DNA of 64,000 bases. It comes from Proteobacteria bacterium DTSAM18 (GTDB lineage: Bacteria > Myxococcota_A > UBA796 > GCA-2862545). The translations under genes were made by a program, and so were the position numbers. The notes under the pieces are model-generated. The model was not told where the DNA came from. It saw only the letters and a program-made list of their open reading frames with translations, and did no database searches. The DNA lies in assembly GCA_028767165.1 (NCBI GenBank), contig JARACJ010000001.1, positions 1 to 64,000 of the forward strand. Reading direction: 5' to 3'. Below are positions 25,421 to 33,211 of the stretch, one piece after another (the first letter of the stretch is position 1; each line of letters starts with the position of its first letter).

Positions 25421-25900
25421 ATGCGGGTCTTCGAAGGTCAGATGGTCGATGCCGGTGGTCGCTACGCCCTGGTGGCAGGTCGGTTCAACGACTTCATCAC
25501 CCACCGCCTCATCGAGGGCGCGGAAGACATCCTCCGTCGCCATGGCGTGAACACCGAGACCCACGTGGATCTCGTCTGGGTTCCGGGCGCGTACGAGATG
25601 CCTGTCGCATGCGACAAGCTGGCCGCTAGCGGCAGGTACGATGCCGTGATCGCCCTCGGTGCCGTCATCCGCGGCGCCACCCCCCACTTCGACTTCGTGT
25701 CCGGCCAGGCAGCCGCCGGTGTGCAGGCCGTCGGCACCAAGCACGGCCTCCCCTGCATCTTCGGCGTGCTCACCACCGACACGATCGAGCAGGCCATCGA
25801 GCGCGCTGGCACCAAGGCCGGCAACAACGGCGCACACGCGGCCCGCACCGCGGTCGAGATGGTCAGCCTGTTCAAGGCGCTGGAGGCCGACAATGGCTGA
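25421..25900 (+). CDS. ribH: Lumazine synthase
   Basis: This 159-residue enzyme condenses the pyrimidine from the RibD route with 3,4-dihydroxy-2-butanone-4-phosphate. Motifs are [36 protein letters not shown] (catalytic His) and [25 protein letters not shown] stands where GNKG.EA is usual. It overlaps nusB by 8 nt, the common ribH-nusB arrangement. Confidence 0.95.
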   Translation: MRVFEGQMVDAGGRYALVAGRFNDFITHRLIEGAEDILRRHGVNTETHVDLVWVPGAYEMPVACDKLAASGRYDAVIALGAVIRGATPHFDFVSGQAAAGVQAVGTKHGLPCIFGVLTTDTIEQAIERAGTKAGNNGAHAARTAVEMVSLFKALEADNG

Positions 25901-26456
25901 CACCCGCCTGCCCTCCCGGCGTCTCGCCCGAGGCTACGCCCTGCTGGCGCTGTACCACGCGGACCACGCGGAGCGCAGCATGGACGAGGCCTTTCCGGCG
26001 CTGTTCTCCATGCTGGAGGACGAGGCCCAGTGGCTGAAGGATGCCGAGGGCCTGCACGCTTCCGGCGTGCTCGACGAAGCCCCCGACTCCGAGCTGCGCG
26101 ACCACGACATGGTGGGCGAGAACACGCCCAACGAGGGCCAGAAGGCCTTCGCACAGCTGCTCGTCCAGGGCGTGGTCGACAACCTCGCCGAGATCGATGC
26201 CCTCATCGAGGAGGCGAGCACCAACTGGCGCGTGCGTCGCATGCCGGTGGTGGATCGCAACATCCTCCGGCTCGCCACGTTCGAGCTCATGAAGTGCGAC
26301 GACATCCCGGCCAACGTGTCGGTGAACGAGGCCATCGAGCTCGCCAAGCGCTTCGGTGGTGATGACTCGCGTGCCTTCGTCAACGGACTGGTGGATCGCA
26401 TCGGTCACAAGCTCGGTCGGCTGCAGCGTGGTGGCCGCCGGCGTCGCAAGGGTTGA
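25893..26456 (+). CDS. nusB: Transcription antitermination factor NusB (long form)
   Basis: This 187-residue protein carries the NusB signature: an Arg-rich start ([14 protein letters not shown]), [43 protein letters not shown] and a basic tail ([10 protein letters not shown]). NusB with NusE binds boxA RNA and supports rRNA antitermination. It is longer than the usual 140 or so residues because of an acidic insert (about residues 38-76) between the first helix and the core. It starts inside the end of ribH. Confidence 0.92.
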   Translation: MADTRLPSRRLARGYALLALYHADHAERSMDEAFPALFSMLEDEAQWLKDAEGLHASGVLDEAPDSELRDHDMVGENTPNEGQKAFAQLLVQGVVDNLAEIDALIEEASTNWRVRRMPVVDRNILRLATFELMKCDDIPANVSVNEAIELAKRFGGDDSRAFVNGLVDRIGHKLGRLQRGGRRRRKG

Positions 26457-26460
26457 TGCC

Positions 26461-26742
26461 ATGAGCCGCGTCTGCGTCACGGTGGAAGGCTACGGCCGCT
26501 TCGAGGTCGACCCCGGCGACACCCTGCTCGAGGTCTGCGAGACCCACGAGATCCCCATCGAGGCGGAGTGCGGTGGTTTCGCCGCGTGCAACTCCTGCCG
26601 GGTGCGCGTCATCGCCCATCCGGAGGGCCTGTCGGAGACTGTGGAGGAAGAACTTCCCTTCCTCGATGCGCACGATCAGCGGCTCGGTTGCCAGGCCCAG
26701 GTGGTGGGAAACGTCACCGTGGCTCTTGATCCCGGAATCTGA
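26461..26742 (+). CDS. 2Fe-2S ferredoxin
   Basis: This 93-residue protein has a plant/adrenodoxin-type 2Fe-2S cluster signature, ECGGFAACNSC with a final Cys in RLGCQAQ (C-x5-C-x2-C..C). It would transfer single electrons. The partner is unknown; it follows nusB by 4 nt but has no obvious functional tie to it. The start at 26461 matches the family length. Confidence 0.88.
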   Translation: MSRVCVTVEGYGRFEVDPGDTLLEVCETHEIPIEAECGGFAACNSCRVRVIAHPEGLSETVEEELPFLDAHDQRLGCQAQVVGNVTVALDPGI

Positions 26743-26751
26743 CGAGAACCG

Positions 26752-26780
26752 TTGACGTCGCTCTTCAGGCGCATTACTCA
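26752..26780 (+). promoter_or_regulatory. Candidate promoter of the tRNA-Phe pair
   Basis: TTGACG (26752-26757), a 17-nt spacer and TACTCA (26775-26780) lie 33 nt before the first tRNA-Phe. The -35 equals that of the other tRNA operon in this window. The -10 is weak. Confidence 0.45.
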
Positions 26781-26812
26781 GGCGCCGCCCGCCGCCAAGG
26801 TGGGGCACATAC

Positions 26813-26888
26813 GGCCAGATAGCTCAGTTGGTAGAGCAGGGGATTGAAAATCCCCGTGTCGGGGGTTCGATTCCCTCTCTGGCCACCA
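26813..26888 (+). tRNA. tRNA-Phe (GAA), copy 1
   Basis: GGCCAGA pairs with TCTGGCC, the anticodon arm GGGGA-TTGAAAA-TCCCC gives anticodon GAA, and the T arm is standard. CCA is encoded. Confidence 0.97.
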
Positions 26889-26897
26889 CAACTCCAA

Positions 26898-26973
26898 GGC
26901 CAGATAGCTCAGTTGGTAGAGCAGGGGATTGAAAATCCCCGTGTCGGGGGTTCGATTCCCTCTCTGGCCACCA
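26898..26973 (+). tRNA. tRNA-Phe (GAA), copy 2
   Basis: It is identical to copy 1, including CCA, and separated from it by a 9-nt spacer. This suggests recent tandem duplication or gene conversion. Confidence 0.97.
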
Positions 26974-27009
26974 CGAAACCCCCTGCAGGTCCCCTGCGGG
27001 GGGTTCGTG
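26972..27009 (+). terminator. Terminator of the tRNA-Phe operon
   Basis: CACGAAACCCCCTGCAGG and CCTGCGGGGGGTTCGTG form a nearly perfect long stem directly after the second tRNA, followed by CTTCTT. It also separates the tRNAs from the convergent regulator gene. Confidence 0.85.
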
Positions 27010-27027
27010 CTTCTTGGCCCGACAACG

Positions 27028-28410
27028 TCAGGGAGTGATGCCCAGCTTCTTCAGGCGGTACGCGAGGTTGGAACGGGACACGCCGAGGTCGCGGGCGGCC
27101 TGGGCCTGGACGCCACCGGCCGCGTCGAGGGCGGCACGGATGCGCTGCTCCTCGAAGGCCCGCAGTGCTTCGGGCAGGTCGAGGTCGTCGGGCACGGAAG
27201 GGGCAGGGGTGGGGGCCGAAGCGGCTGGAGCAGGCGTGGACGCGGTGCCCGGGACGGGCAGGTGGAGCACCTCCGCACCCTGCTGCATGATCATGGACCG
27301 CTCCACGTGGTGCCGTAGCTCCCGTACGTTGCCGGGCCAGTCGTAGCGCTGGAGGGCGTCGAGCTCGTCGGGCACGAGGGCGGGCAGCGGCAGCTCGTTC
27401 TTGCGCGCGATCTGCCGGACGAAGTGATCCGTCAGCAGCGGGATGTCGTCGGTGCGGCTTCGCAGCGGGGGGAGGCGCAGGGAGACGACGTTGAGGCGAT
27501 AGTACAGGTCCTCGCGAAACCGGCCGGCCTCGACCTCCTGCAGCAGGTTGCGGTTGGTGGCGGCGAGGATGCGCACGTCCGCGGTGCGGGTCTTGCTGCT
27601 GCCGAGACGCTGGAACTCACCGTTCTCCAGCACCCTCAGGAGCTTGACCTGCGAAGCCAGATCCATCTCGCCGAGCTCGTCCAGGAACAGCGTGCCGCCG
27701 TCTGCCTGCTCGAAGCGGCCGATGTGCGTGCGGACGGCACCCGAGAAGGCACCCTCCTCGTGACCGAACAACTCAGACTCGAGCAGCGTGGAGGGAATCG
27801 CGCCGCAGTTCATGCGGATGTAGGGGCTGTTGCGTCGGGAGGAGCGGTGGTGGATGGCGTGGGCGAACAGCTCCTTGCCCGTGCCGGTCTCGCCCTGGAT
27901 GAGGACCGTGGCGCTCGTGCGCGCGACGGCCTGGACCTGCCGGTACAGCTCCTGCATCGGCTCGGAGCTTCCGATCAGGCCCTCGAAGCCGAACTTGTCG
28001 TCGACTTCGTCCTCGAGCTGGCGGATGCGCGTCCGCATGGCACGCTGGGCCAGCGCGCGTTCGACGACTGCCAGGAACTCCTCTCGGGCGACGGGCTTGA
28101 TGAGGTAGTCGGAGGCGCCCGCCTTGAGGGCCGAGACGGCGTCGTCGATGGAGCCGTAGCCGGTCATGACGACCATGGGCACTTCGGGCCAGCTCTTGCG
28201 GACCCTCTCGAGCAGCTCCAGCCCGGACATGCCGGGCATCCGGACGTCGGAGACGACGAGATCGTAGGGGTTCTGGCGGAGGGCCTCGAGGGCGAGCTCC
28301 GCGTTGGCCACCGCGTCCACATCGAGGCCCGCCTTCTTCAGGTGCACCGTGAGGACGCTTCGGACGGCGCGCTCGTCATCCACCACGAGGGCGCGGGAGG
28401 GGCTGGTCAT
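27028..28410 (-). CDS. NtrC-family sigma-54-dependent response regulator
   Basis: This 460-residue regulator has a receiver domain (D11, D12, phospho-Asp55, Thr83, Lys105), an AAA+ domain (Walker A GETGTGKE at 173-180, Walker [13 protein letters not shown]), a Pro/Ala linker and a Fis-type helix-turn-helix at the end ([23 protein letters not shown]). The sigma-54 contact loop reads GAFSGA (220-225) rather than GAFTGA. No cognate kinase is adjacent. It overlaps the SppA fusion gene by 4 nt, so the two are co-expressed. The target genes are unknown. Confidence 0.93.
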   Translation of the reverse strand: MTSPSRALVVDDERAVRSVLTVHLKKAGLDVDAVANAELALEALRQNPYDLVVSDVRMPGMSGLELLERVRKSWPEVPMVVMTGYGSIDDAVSALKAGASDYLIKPVAREEFLAVVERALAQRAMRTRIRQLEDEVDDKFGFEGLIGSSEPMQELYRQVQAVARTSATVLIQGETGTGKELFAHAIHHRSSRRNSPYIRMNCGAIPSTLLESELFGHEEGAFSGAVRTHIGRFEQADGGTLFLDELGEMDLASQVKLLRVLENGEFQRLGSSKTRTADVRILAATNRNLLQEVEAGRFREDLYYRLNVVSLRLPPLRSRTDDIPLLTDHFVRQIARKNELPLPALVPDELDALQRYDWPGNVRELRHHVERSMIMQQGAEVLHLPVPGTASTPAPAASAPTPAPSVPDDLDLPEALRAFEEQRIRAALDAAGGVQAQAARDLGVSRSNLAYRLKKLGITP

Positions 28411-30803
28411 CGGGTCTCCGCGGAAAGGCTCCAGGGGGTGAGCATCCAGGTGGTGTCCGGGCGGATCAGGACCGGGGTGATCCAGGACAGGGAGGGGTCG
28501 AGCACGCCGAGGGAAGGAAGCTCCGGCAGGGCGAGGTCCAGGGGGCCGGCGTCGATGCCGTCCATGTCGACCGCAGTGTAGCCGACACCGGAAGGAATGC
28601 CCGCGAGGTCGGCGGCGCGGTCGACGGCCGCCTGCAGCCCGCCGAGGGTGTCGACGAGCCCGAGTCGCTGGGCGTCGGTGCCCGACCAGACGCGACCGCG
28701 GGCGGCGGACTCGGTCTGCTCCTCGGTGAGGTGGCGGGCCTGGGCGACGTGCCGCTTGAACTGGGTGTAGTGGTAGGAGACCATGCGCTCGGCCTGGGCG
28801 CGTTGGTGGGGATCCCAGGTGCTCCAGGGTGAGTCGAGGCCGCTCACGCGGCTCGAGGCGAGGGGGGTGATGCTCACGCCGAGGCGCTCTGCGATGCGGC
28901 CCAGGGCCACCTTGGTGGTGATGACGCCGATGGAGCCCGTGATCGTGGTGGGCTCGGCATAGATCTCCTCGGCGCCGAGCGAGACGTAGTAGCCGCCGGA
29001 CGCGGCGACGCCGGCCATGGAGGCCACCACGGGCATTCCCTCGTGCCGCAGGTGCCGCACGGCCCGCAGGATCTCCTCGCTGGCGAACACCGAACCACCC
29101 GGGCTGTCGACCCGGAGCACCACCGCGCGGATCCGGGGATCGGTCGCGAGGTCATCGAGCAGCCGTACGATCGTGGTGGAGCCGGTGTTGCCGGAGCTGA
29201 GCAGGCCAGGGGGGCTCGAGCTTCCGGGGACGATGGTGCCCCGGATGTGCACCACGGCGATGATGCGTTCGGGTTCCCAGGGGGACTTCCCGGGCGGCTT
29301 GCCTTCCTGGCTGATGATCCTGCTGCGGGGGAATGTGTCCCGGGCGGCACCCTGGAGCTGATCCGGCCACAGCACGCGATCGACGAGGCCGCGTCGCCTC
29401 GCACTCTCGGCGGTCCAGGGGCCCTCGTCCAGCCACGCGCCGGCGACGTCGGGAGGAACGTGCCGGCCCTGGGCCAGCCGGGCGACGAGCTCCTCGGCGG
29501 TGACGTCGAGCAGGCGCTGTCGTTGCTCGATCTGGGCCGGGGACGGGGTGGCGTCCGTCAGGGGCTCGGAGGCGGTCTTGTACTCCGATCGCCGCGCGAC
29601 CTGGACGTCGATCCCGACCGCGTCGAGCATGCCGCCGAGGTAGACGAGGTCGGCGTGGGGACCTACGAGGTCGAGCGTGCTCGCCGGGTGGACCCAGACC
29701 TCGTCGGCTGCGCTCGCGGCCATCACCGCGCCGTTGCCCGGGGTGGAGGTGAGGTAGGCGACCACCGTCTTGCCGGCCTGTCGCGTGGCGAGGATCTGCT
29801 CGTGCAGCTCGCTCCATCGGGCCCAGCTCATGGACTGGCCGCCCAGGGTGAGGATGACACCGCTGTAGGCCGCGCTGCGCTGCACCCTGCGCAACCTCGC
29901 CTGCAGGTCGGTCCAGGACTCGGGCTTGGGGCCCAGGAGCGGCTTGCGAGCGATGGACGGGGGGCTCGAGGTGAGGAAGACCTTCTCCACCAGGCTCCTG
30001 CGTGCGGCGACGTGCTCCTGGCGGCTCTCCGTGGTCGCGTACAGCGAGGTGGCTGGCACCTGGGCGTAGTCGGGAAAGCCCACGGACGCGCCGGTCGCGA
30101 CCCCGCCGAACGCGAACTCCACGGCGGCCTGCAGCCGCAGGTCGGTGTCGATGGCGGCCCGGATGAACCATCCCTGGAGGGGACGTACCCTCAAGGAGAG
30201 CCGTCCTGCCCACCCGTCGCGCTCGCCGCGGGGCCTGTACAACGCCTCGGTGCCCACGAGGACGCTCGGGCCGAGAGGGCGGAACGCGAACCCGAAGGCG
30301 CTCTCGGGCAGGGACAGGTGCTCGGTCGACGTGCCCACGTTGCGGGAGACGGCCGAGATGCCGAGCCACGACAGGGGACGAAAGGATGCCGCCACGTCGA
30401 ACGTGACGTGGTTGGTGCCCTCCTCGAGGATCATCCAGTGGCCGCCGAGGCCGATGGAGAAGCGCTCGGGCAGGGGGATGCCGACGCCGGCGTCGATGCT
30501 GAACACGTTGCCCTGGGGGCCGAGACCCCACCATCGCGTGCCGATGGAGCCCGGACCGGCGCCGAGGGTCGCCACGGTGGCCAGCCGGGTGTCCGCGCCG
30601 GCCCCGCGCTGAAGGGACAGGCCCCAGCGCAGGTCCGGATCGTAGGCCAGGTTGGCGGGGTTGACGTACAGCGCGTAGGCACTGTCCTCGGCCGCCACGG
30701 TGGCCGCGGGATGCACCTGCTCTGCGGTACCTTCTGCCTGCGCGAACGCGAGCTCCCCGATCAGCATCATCCAAAGCATCGAAAGGGGCCCCCCAGGCGA
30801 CAT
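28407..30803 (-). CDS. sppA: SppA-type protease fused to an N-terminal barrel-like domain
   Basis: This is about 798 residues. The last 500 or so are SppA of the long (67K) type: Lys409 in SEYKTASEPLTDA and Ser602 in MAGVAASGGYYVS form the Ser-Lys dyad, with DSPGGSVFASEEI and GSIGVITTK nearby. Residues 30-270 look like an outer-membrane barrel of the PorV/PorQ kind (SAYALYVNPANLAY, then many alternating strands). SppA enzymes normally sit at the inner membrane and cut leftover signal peptides, so an outer-membrane tether is a new placement if correct. ATG 30803 is preferred; GTG 30809 and ATG 30779 are possible. Confidence 0.82.
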   Translation of the reverse strand: MSPGGPLSMLWMMLIGELAFAQAEGTAEQVHPAATVAAEDSAYALYVNPANLAYDPDLRWGLSLQRGAGADTRLATVATLGAGPGSIGTRWWGLGPQGNVFSIDAGVGIPLPERFSIGLGGHWMILEEGTNHVTFDVAASFRPLSWLGISAVSRNVGTSTEHLSLPESAFGFAFRPLGPSVLVGTEALYRPRGERDGWAGRLSLRVRPLQGWFIRAAIDTDLRLQAAVEFAFGGVATGASVGFPDYAQVPATSLYATTESRQEHVAARRSLVEKVFLTSSPPSIARKPLLGPKPESWTDLQARLRRVQRSAAYSGVILTLGGQSMSWARWSELHEQILATRQAGKTVVAYLTSTPGNGAVMAASAADEVWVHPASTLDLVGPHADLVYLGGMLDAVGIDVQVARRSEYKTASEPLTDATPSPAQIEQRQRLLDVTAEELVARLAQGRHVPPDVAGAWLDEGPWTAESARRRGLVDRVLWPDQLQGAARDTFPRSRIISQEGKPPGKSPWEPERIIAVVHIRGTIVPGSSSPPGLLSSGNTGSTTIVRLLDDLATDPRIRAVVLRVDSPGGSVFASEEILRAVRHLRHEGMPVVASMAGVAASGGYYVSLGAEEIYAEPTTITGSIGVITTKVALGRIAERLGVSITPLASSRVSGLDSPWSTWDPHQRAQAERMVSYHYTQFKRHVAQARHLTEEQTESAARGRVWSGTDAQRLGLVDTLGGLQAAVDRAADLAGIPSGVGYTAVDMDGIDAGPLDLALPELPSLGVLDPSLSWITPVLIRPDTTWMLTPWSLSAETR

Positions 30804-30894
30804 GTGCACCCCGCTTCCCGTAGCCTACTGCGAGTATGTAGGTTTGTGCTAATGGGGCTTGACCGAGTGTCGGTCCGGTCGAACGGTGGAGAGC

Positions 30895-32388
30895 ATGGAT
30901 ACCCGAGTCGAGCAGGTGGGGCGTCGCTTCGTGAGGGTGGCAGGATGGGTACGCAGGGGACTGCGTGTCGCCGTGGTGTGCACGGGGCTGTTCGTGGCGG
31001 TCAGCGCCCACGCGCAGTCCACGCTGCAGACGGATCTGTCCGAGATCCTCGATGTCCGCGCCATGCGCGATGCCGAGTTCGGCGTCCAGGTGGTCGATGT
31101 CCGGACGGGACAGGTCGTCTTCGCCGAGGGTGAGGTCAAGCCGCTGATCCCGGCCTCCACCATGAAGGTGGTCACGGCGGCGACGGCGCTCACGTCCCTC
31201 GGGCCGTCCTTCGCCTTCACCACGCAGATGTTCCACACGGGGGAGATCGAGGGCGACACCCTGAAGGGTGACCTCATCCTGTCGGGCCACGGCGATCCCA
31301 CCCTCGTGGTCGAGCGGGTCTGGCGTCTGCTCCGCGATCTGCGCCAGGATGGCGTTCGCCGCATCGAGGGCAACGTGCTGGTGGACGACACCTACTTCAC
31401 CGGCGACCACCTCATCCCCGGCTGGAACAAGCAGCAGGACCTCGACGAGGGCCCGAGCTACTTCCCGCCCATCGGGGCCCTGCAGCTGGACTACGGCGCC
31501 GCGGTGCTCGTCGTCCGCCCGGGCGCCAAGCTCGGTGATCCGGCGTCGGTCACGTTCCAGACCCCGGCCGAAGGGTACCTCTCGGTCGACAACAAGCTGG
31601 TCACGGTGGGCTCCCGGGCCCGACGCCGTGTGCGGATCCAGCGGGTGATGTCCGAGGGCAAGCTGACCTTCCAGCTCGAGGGCTCCATCCCCATCGACGA
31701 GCCGCCGCGCAGGTACCGCCGGGCCATCTCCGATCCCACGGCCTTCGCCGTGGGCGTGATCGACTCCGTCATCGACGAGGTCGGGATCGCCGTGCAGGGG
31801 GACGTGCAGGCCGGTGCGCTGCCCGACGGCGCCCATCGCCTGCGCACGCTGTACTCTCCGCCCCTGGCCTCGGTACTGATGGACACCAACAAGTACTCGA
31901 GCAACTACATGGCGGAGTCGGTCCTGCGGGCCGTGGGGGCCGAGACAGGCGAGACGGGCAACACCGAGGAGGGCCTCAAGGCCGTCCGGGCGTACCTCGC
32001 CGAGGTCACCACGCTGCACCCCGGTGAGCGCCTCGTGAACGGCTCCGGGCTCTCACGAGACGCACGATTGACGGCGGACACCCTCACCCACGTGCTCGTC
32101 GACATGGCCAACCGGCCCTCCGCCGGGCCCGAGTTCGTGGGCTCGTTGTCCATCGCCGGACGTGATGGTACCCTCATCCGTCGCCTTCGGGACGTTCCCG
32201 GAATGGTACGTGGGAAGACGGGCACGATCGATGGTGTTCATGGCTTGGCTGGCTATGTGGAGACCTCAGACGGAGGCTTGTACGCCTTCGCGTTCCTGGT
32301 CAACGAGATTCGTGGCGGGGTGCACACGGTCAAGGCTGTTCACGATGCGTTCCTGCGCAGGATCATCAGCGAGCCAAAGTCCCCTTGA
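30895..32388 (+). CDS. dacB: D-alanyl-D-alanine carboxypeptidase/endopeptidase (PBP4 type)
   Basis: This 497-residue exported class C penicillin-binding protein trims or cuts peptidoglycan cross-links. The signal peptide ends at SAHAQS. The active site motifs are SxxK in PASTMKVV, SxN in YSSNYMAE, the NGSGLSRDARL block and KTG in MVRGKTGTI. SD GGTGGAGAG precedes ATG 30895; upstream in-frame starts lack a signal sequence. Divergent from the SppA fusion gene. Confidence 0.92.
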   Translation: MDTRVEQVGRRFVRVAGWVRRGLRVAVVCTGLFVAVSAHAQSTLQTDLSEILDVRAMRDAEFGVQVVDVRTGQVVFAEGEVKPLIPASTMKVVTAATALTSLGPSFAFTTQMFHTGEIEGDTLKGDLILSGHGDPTLVVERVWRLLRDLRQDGVRRIEGNVLVDDTYFTGDHLIPGWNKQQDLDEGPSYFPPIGALQLDYGAAVLVVRPGAKLGDPASVTFQTPAEGYLSVDNKLVTVGSRARRRVRIQRVMSEGKLTFQLEGSIPIDEPPRRYRRAISDPTAFAVGVIDSVIDEVGIAVQGDVQAGALPDGAHRLRTLYSPPLASVLMDTNKYSSNYMAESVLRAVGAETGETGNTEEGLKAVRAYLAEVTTLHPGERLVNGSGLSRDARLTADTLTHVLVDMANRPSAGPEFVGSLSIAGRDGTLIRRLRDVPGMVRGKTGTIDGVHGLAGYVETSDGGLYAFAFLVNEIRGGVHTVKAVHDAFLRRIISEPKSP

Positions 32389-32520
32389 CCTTGCCATATG
32401 GCGGGTTCCGATCGGGATCCGGCTGAATCGGGCCGCAAATTGGGTTTTAATGGCGCCCAGGACTGTGCGACCGTTCATTGTAGGTTGAGGGATGAAAGAC
32501 CCTCGCTCTGGGAGCAACGA

Positions 32521-33210
32521 ATGACAATTCGCAGCGCAATGGCTCTCCTCCTGCTCGGTGTGGGTACCTTCGGGTCCACCGCATGGGCGCAGGAGAACAC
32601 GGAGACCCCTCCCACCCAGGCTCAGGAAGCCGACGTGGCGGAGGGGGCATCCGGCGAGGAAGCCCCGGTCGACGAAGAGGCCATGGCCTCCGAGCGTCGA
32701 CGCGAGCTGAAGACCGTCGAAGAGGCCGTCCACGGTCTCAAGGAGCGCGTGTTCCGCTCCAAGGCCACCCTGTCGCTCCTGCGGGAGCTCGTGATCGAGG
32801 GCGCCACGCTCGGGTCCCGGGTCTCCATCTGGCACGAGAACAAGCTCGGCGGTGCCTTCGGGCTCCAGTCGGTGCAGTACTTCCTCGACGGGAAGAGCAT
32901 CTACTCCAAGGCCGACCCCTCCGGTGAGCTCGCCGACATCAGCGAGTTCAAGGTGCGCGAGCAGACCATCGCACCCGGTGCCCACACCCTGCAGGTCAAC
33001 CTCGTCATGGCCGGCCGTGGGTTCGGGGTCTTCACCTACCTCGAGAGCTACCACTTCAAGGTGCAGTCCAGCTACGCCTTCGAAGTGGCTGATGGAGAGC
33101 TGACCACCATCCGCGTCATCGCCAACACCAAGAAGCGTCTTGGGGATGGCTTCGTCGACCGGGTGAACGTCCAATACGAGACGTGGTCCGATCAACTGAA
33201 GGCGGAGTGA
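32521..33210 (+). CDS. Exported protein, first gene of the TPR/Tol-like cluster
   Basis: This 229-residue protein has a signal peptide (MTIRSAMALLLLGVGTFGSTAWAQ), an acidic linker, a helical segment (about residues 55-90, ERRRELKTVEEAVHGLKERV) and a beta-rich C-terminus containing GAHTLQVNLVMAGRG and FKVQSSYAFEV. No family is recognised with certainty. The next gene starts 1 nt after the stop, so it is co-translated with the large TPR protein. A periplasmic adaptor role is inferred only from context. Confidence 0.75.
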   Translation: MTIRSAMALLLLGVGTFGSTAWAQENTETPPTQAQEADVAEGASGEEAPVDEEAMASERRRELKTVEEAVHGLKERVFRSKATLSLLRELVIEGATLGSRVSIWHENKLGGAFGLQSVQYFLDGKSIYSKADPSGELADISEFKVREQTIAPGAHTLQVNLVMAGRGFGVFTYLESYHFKVQSSYAFEVADGELTTIRVIANTKKRLGDGFVDRVNVQYETWSDQLKAE

Positions 33211-33211
33211 C

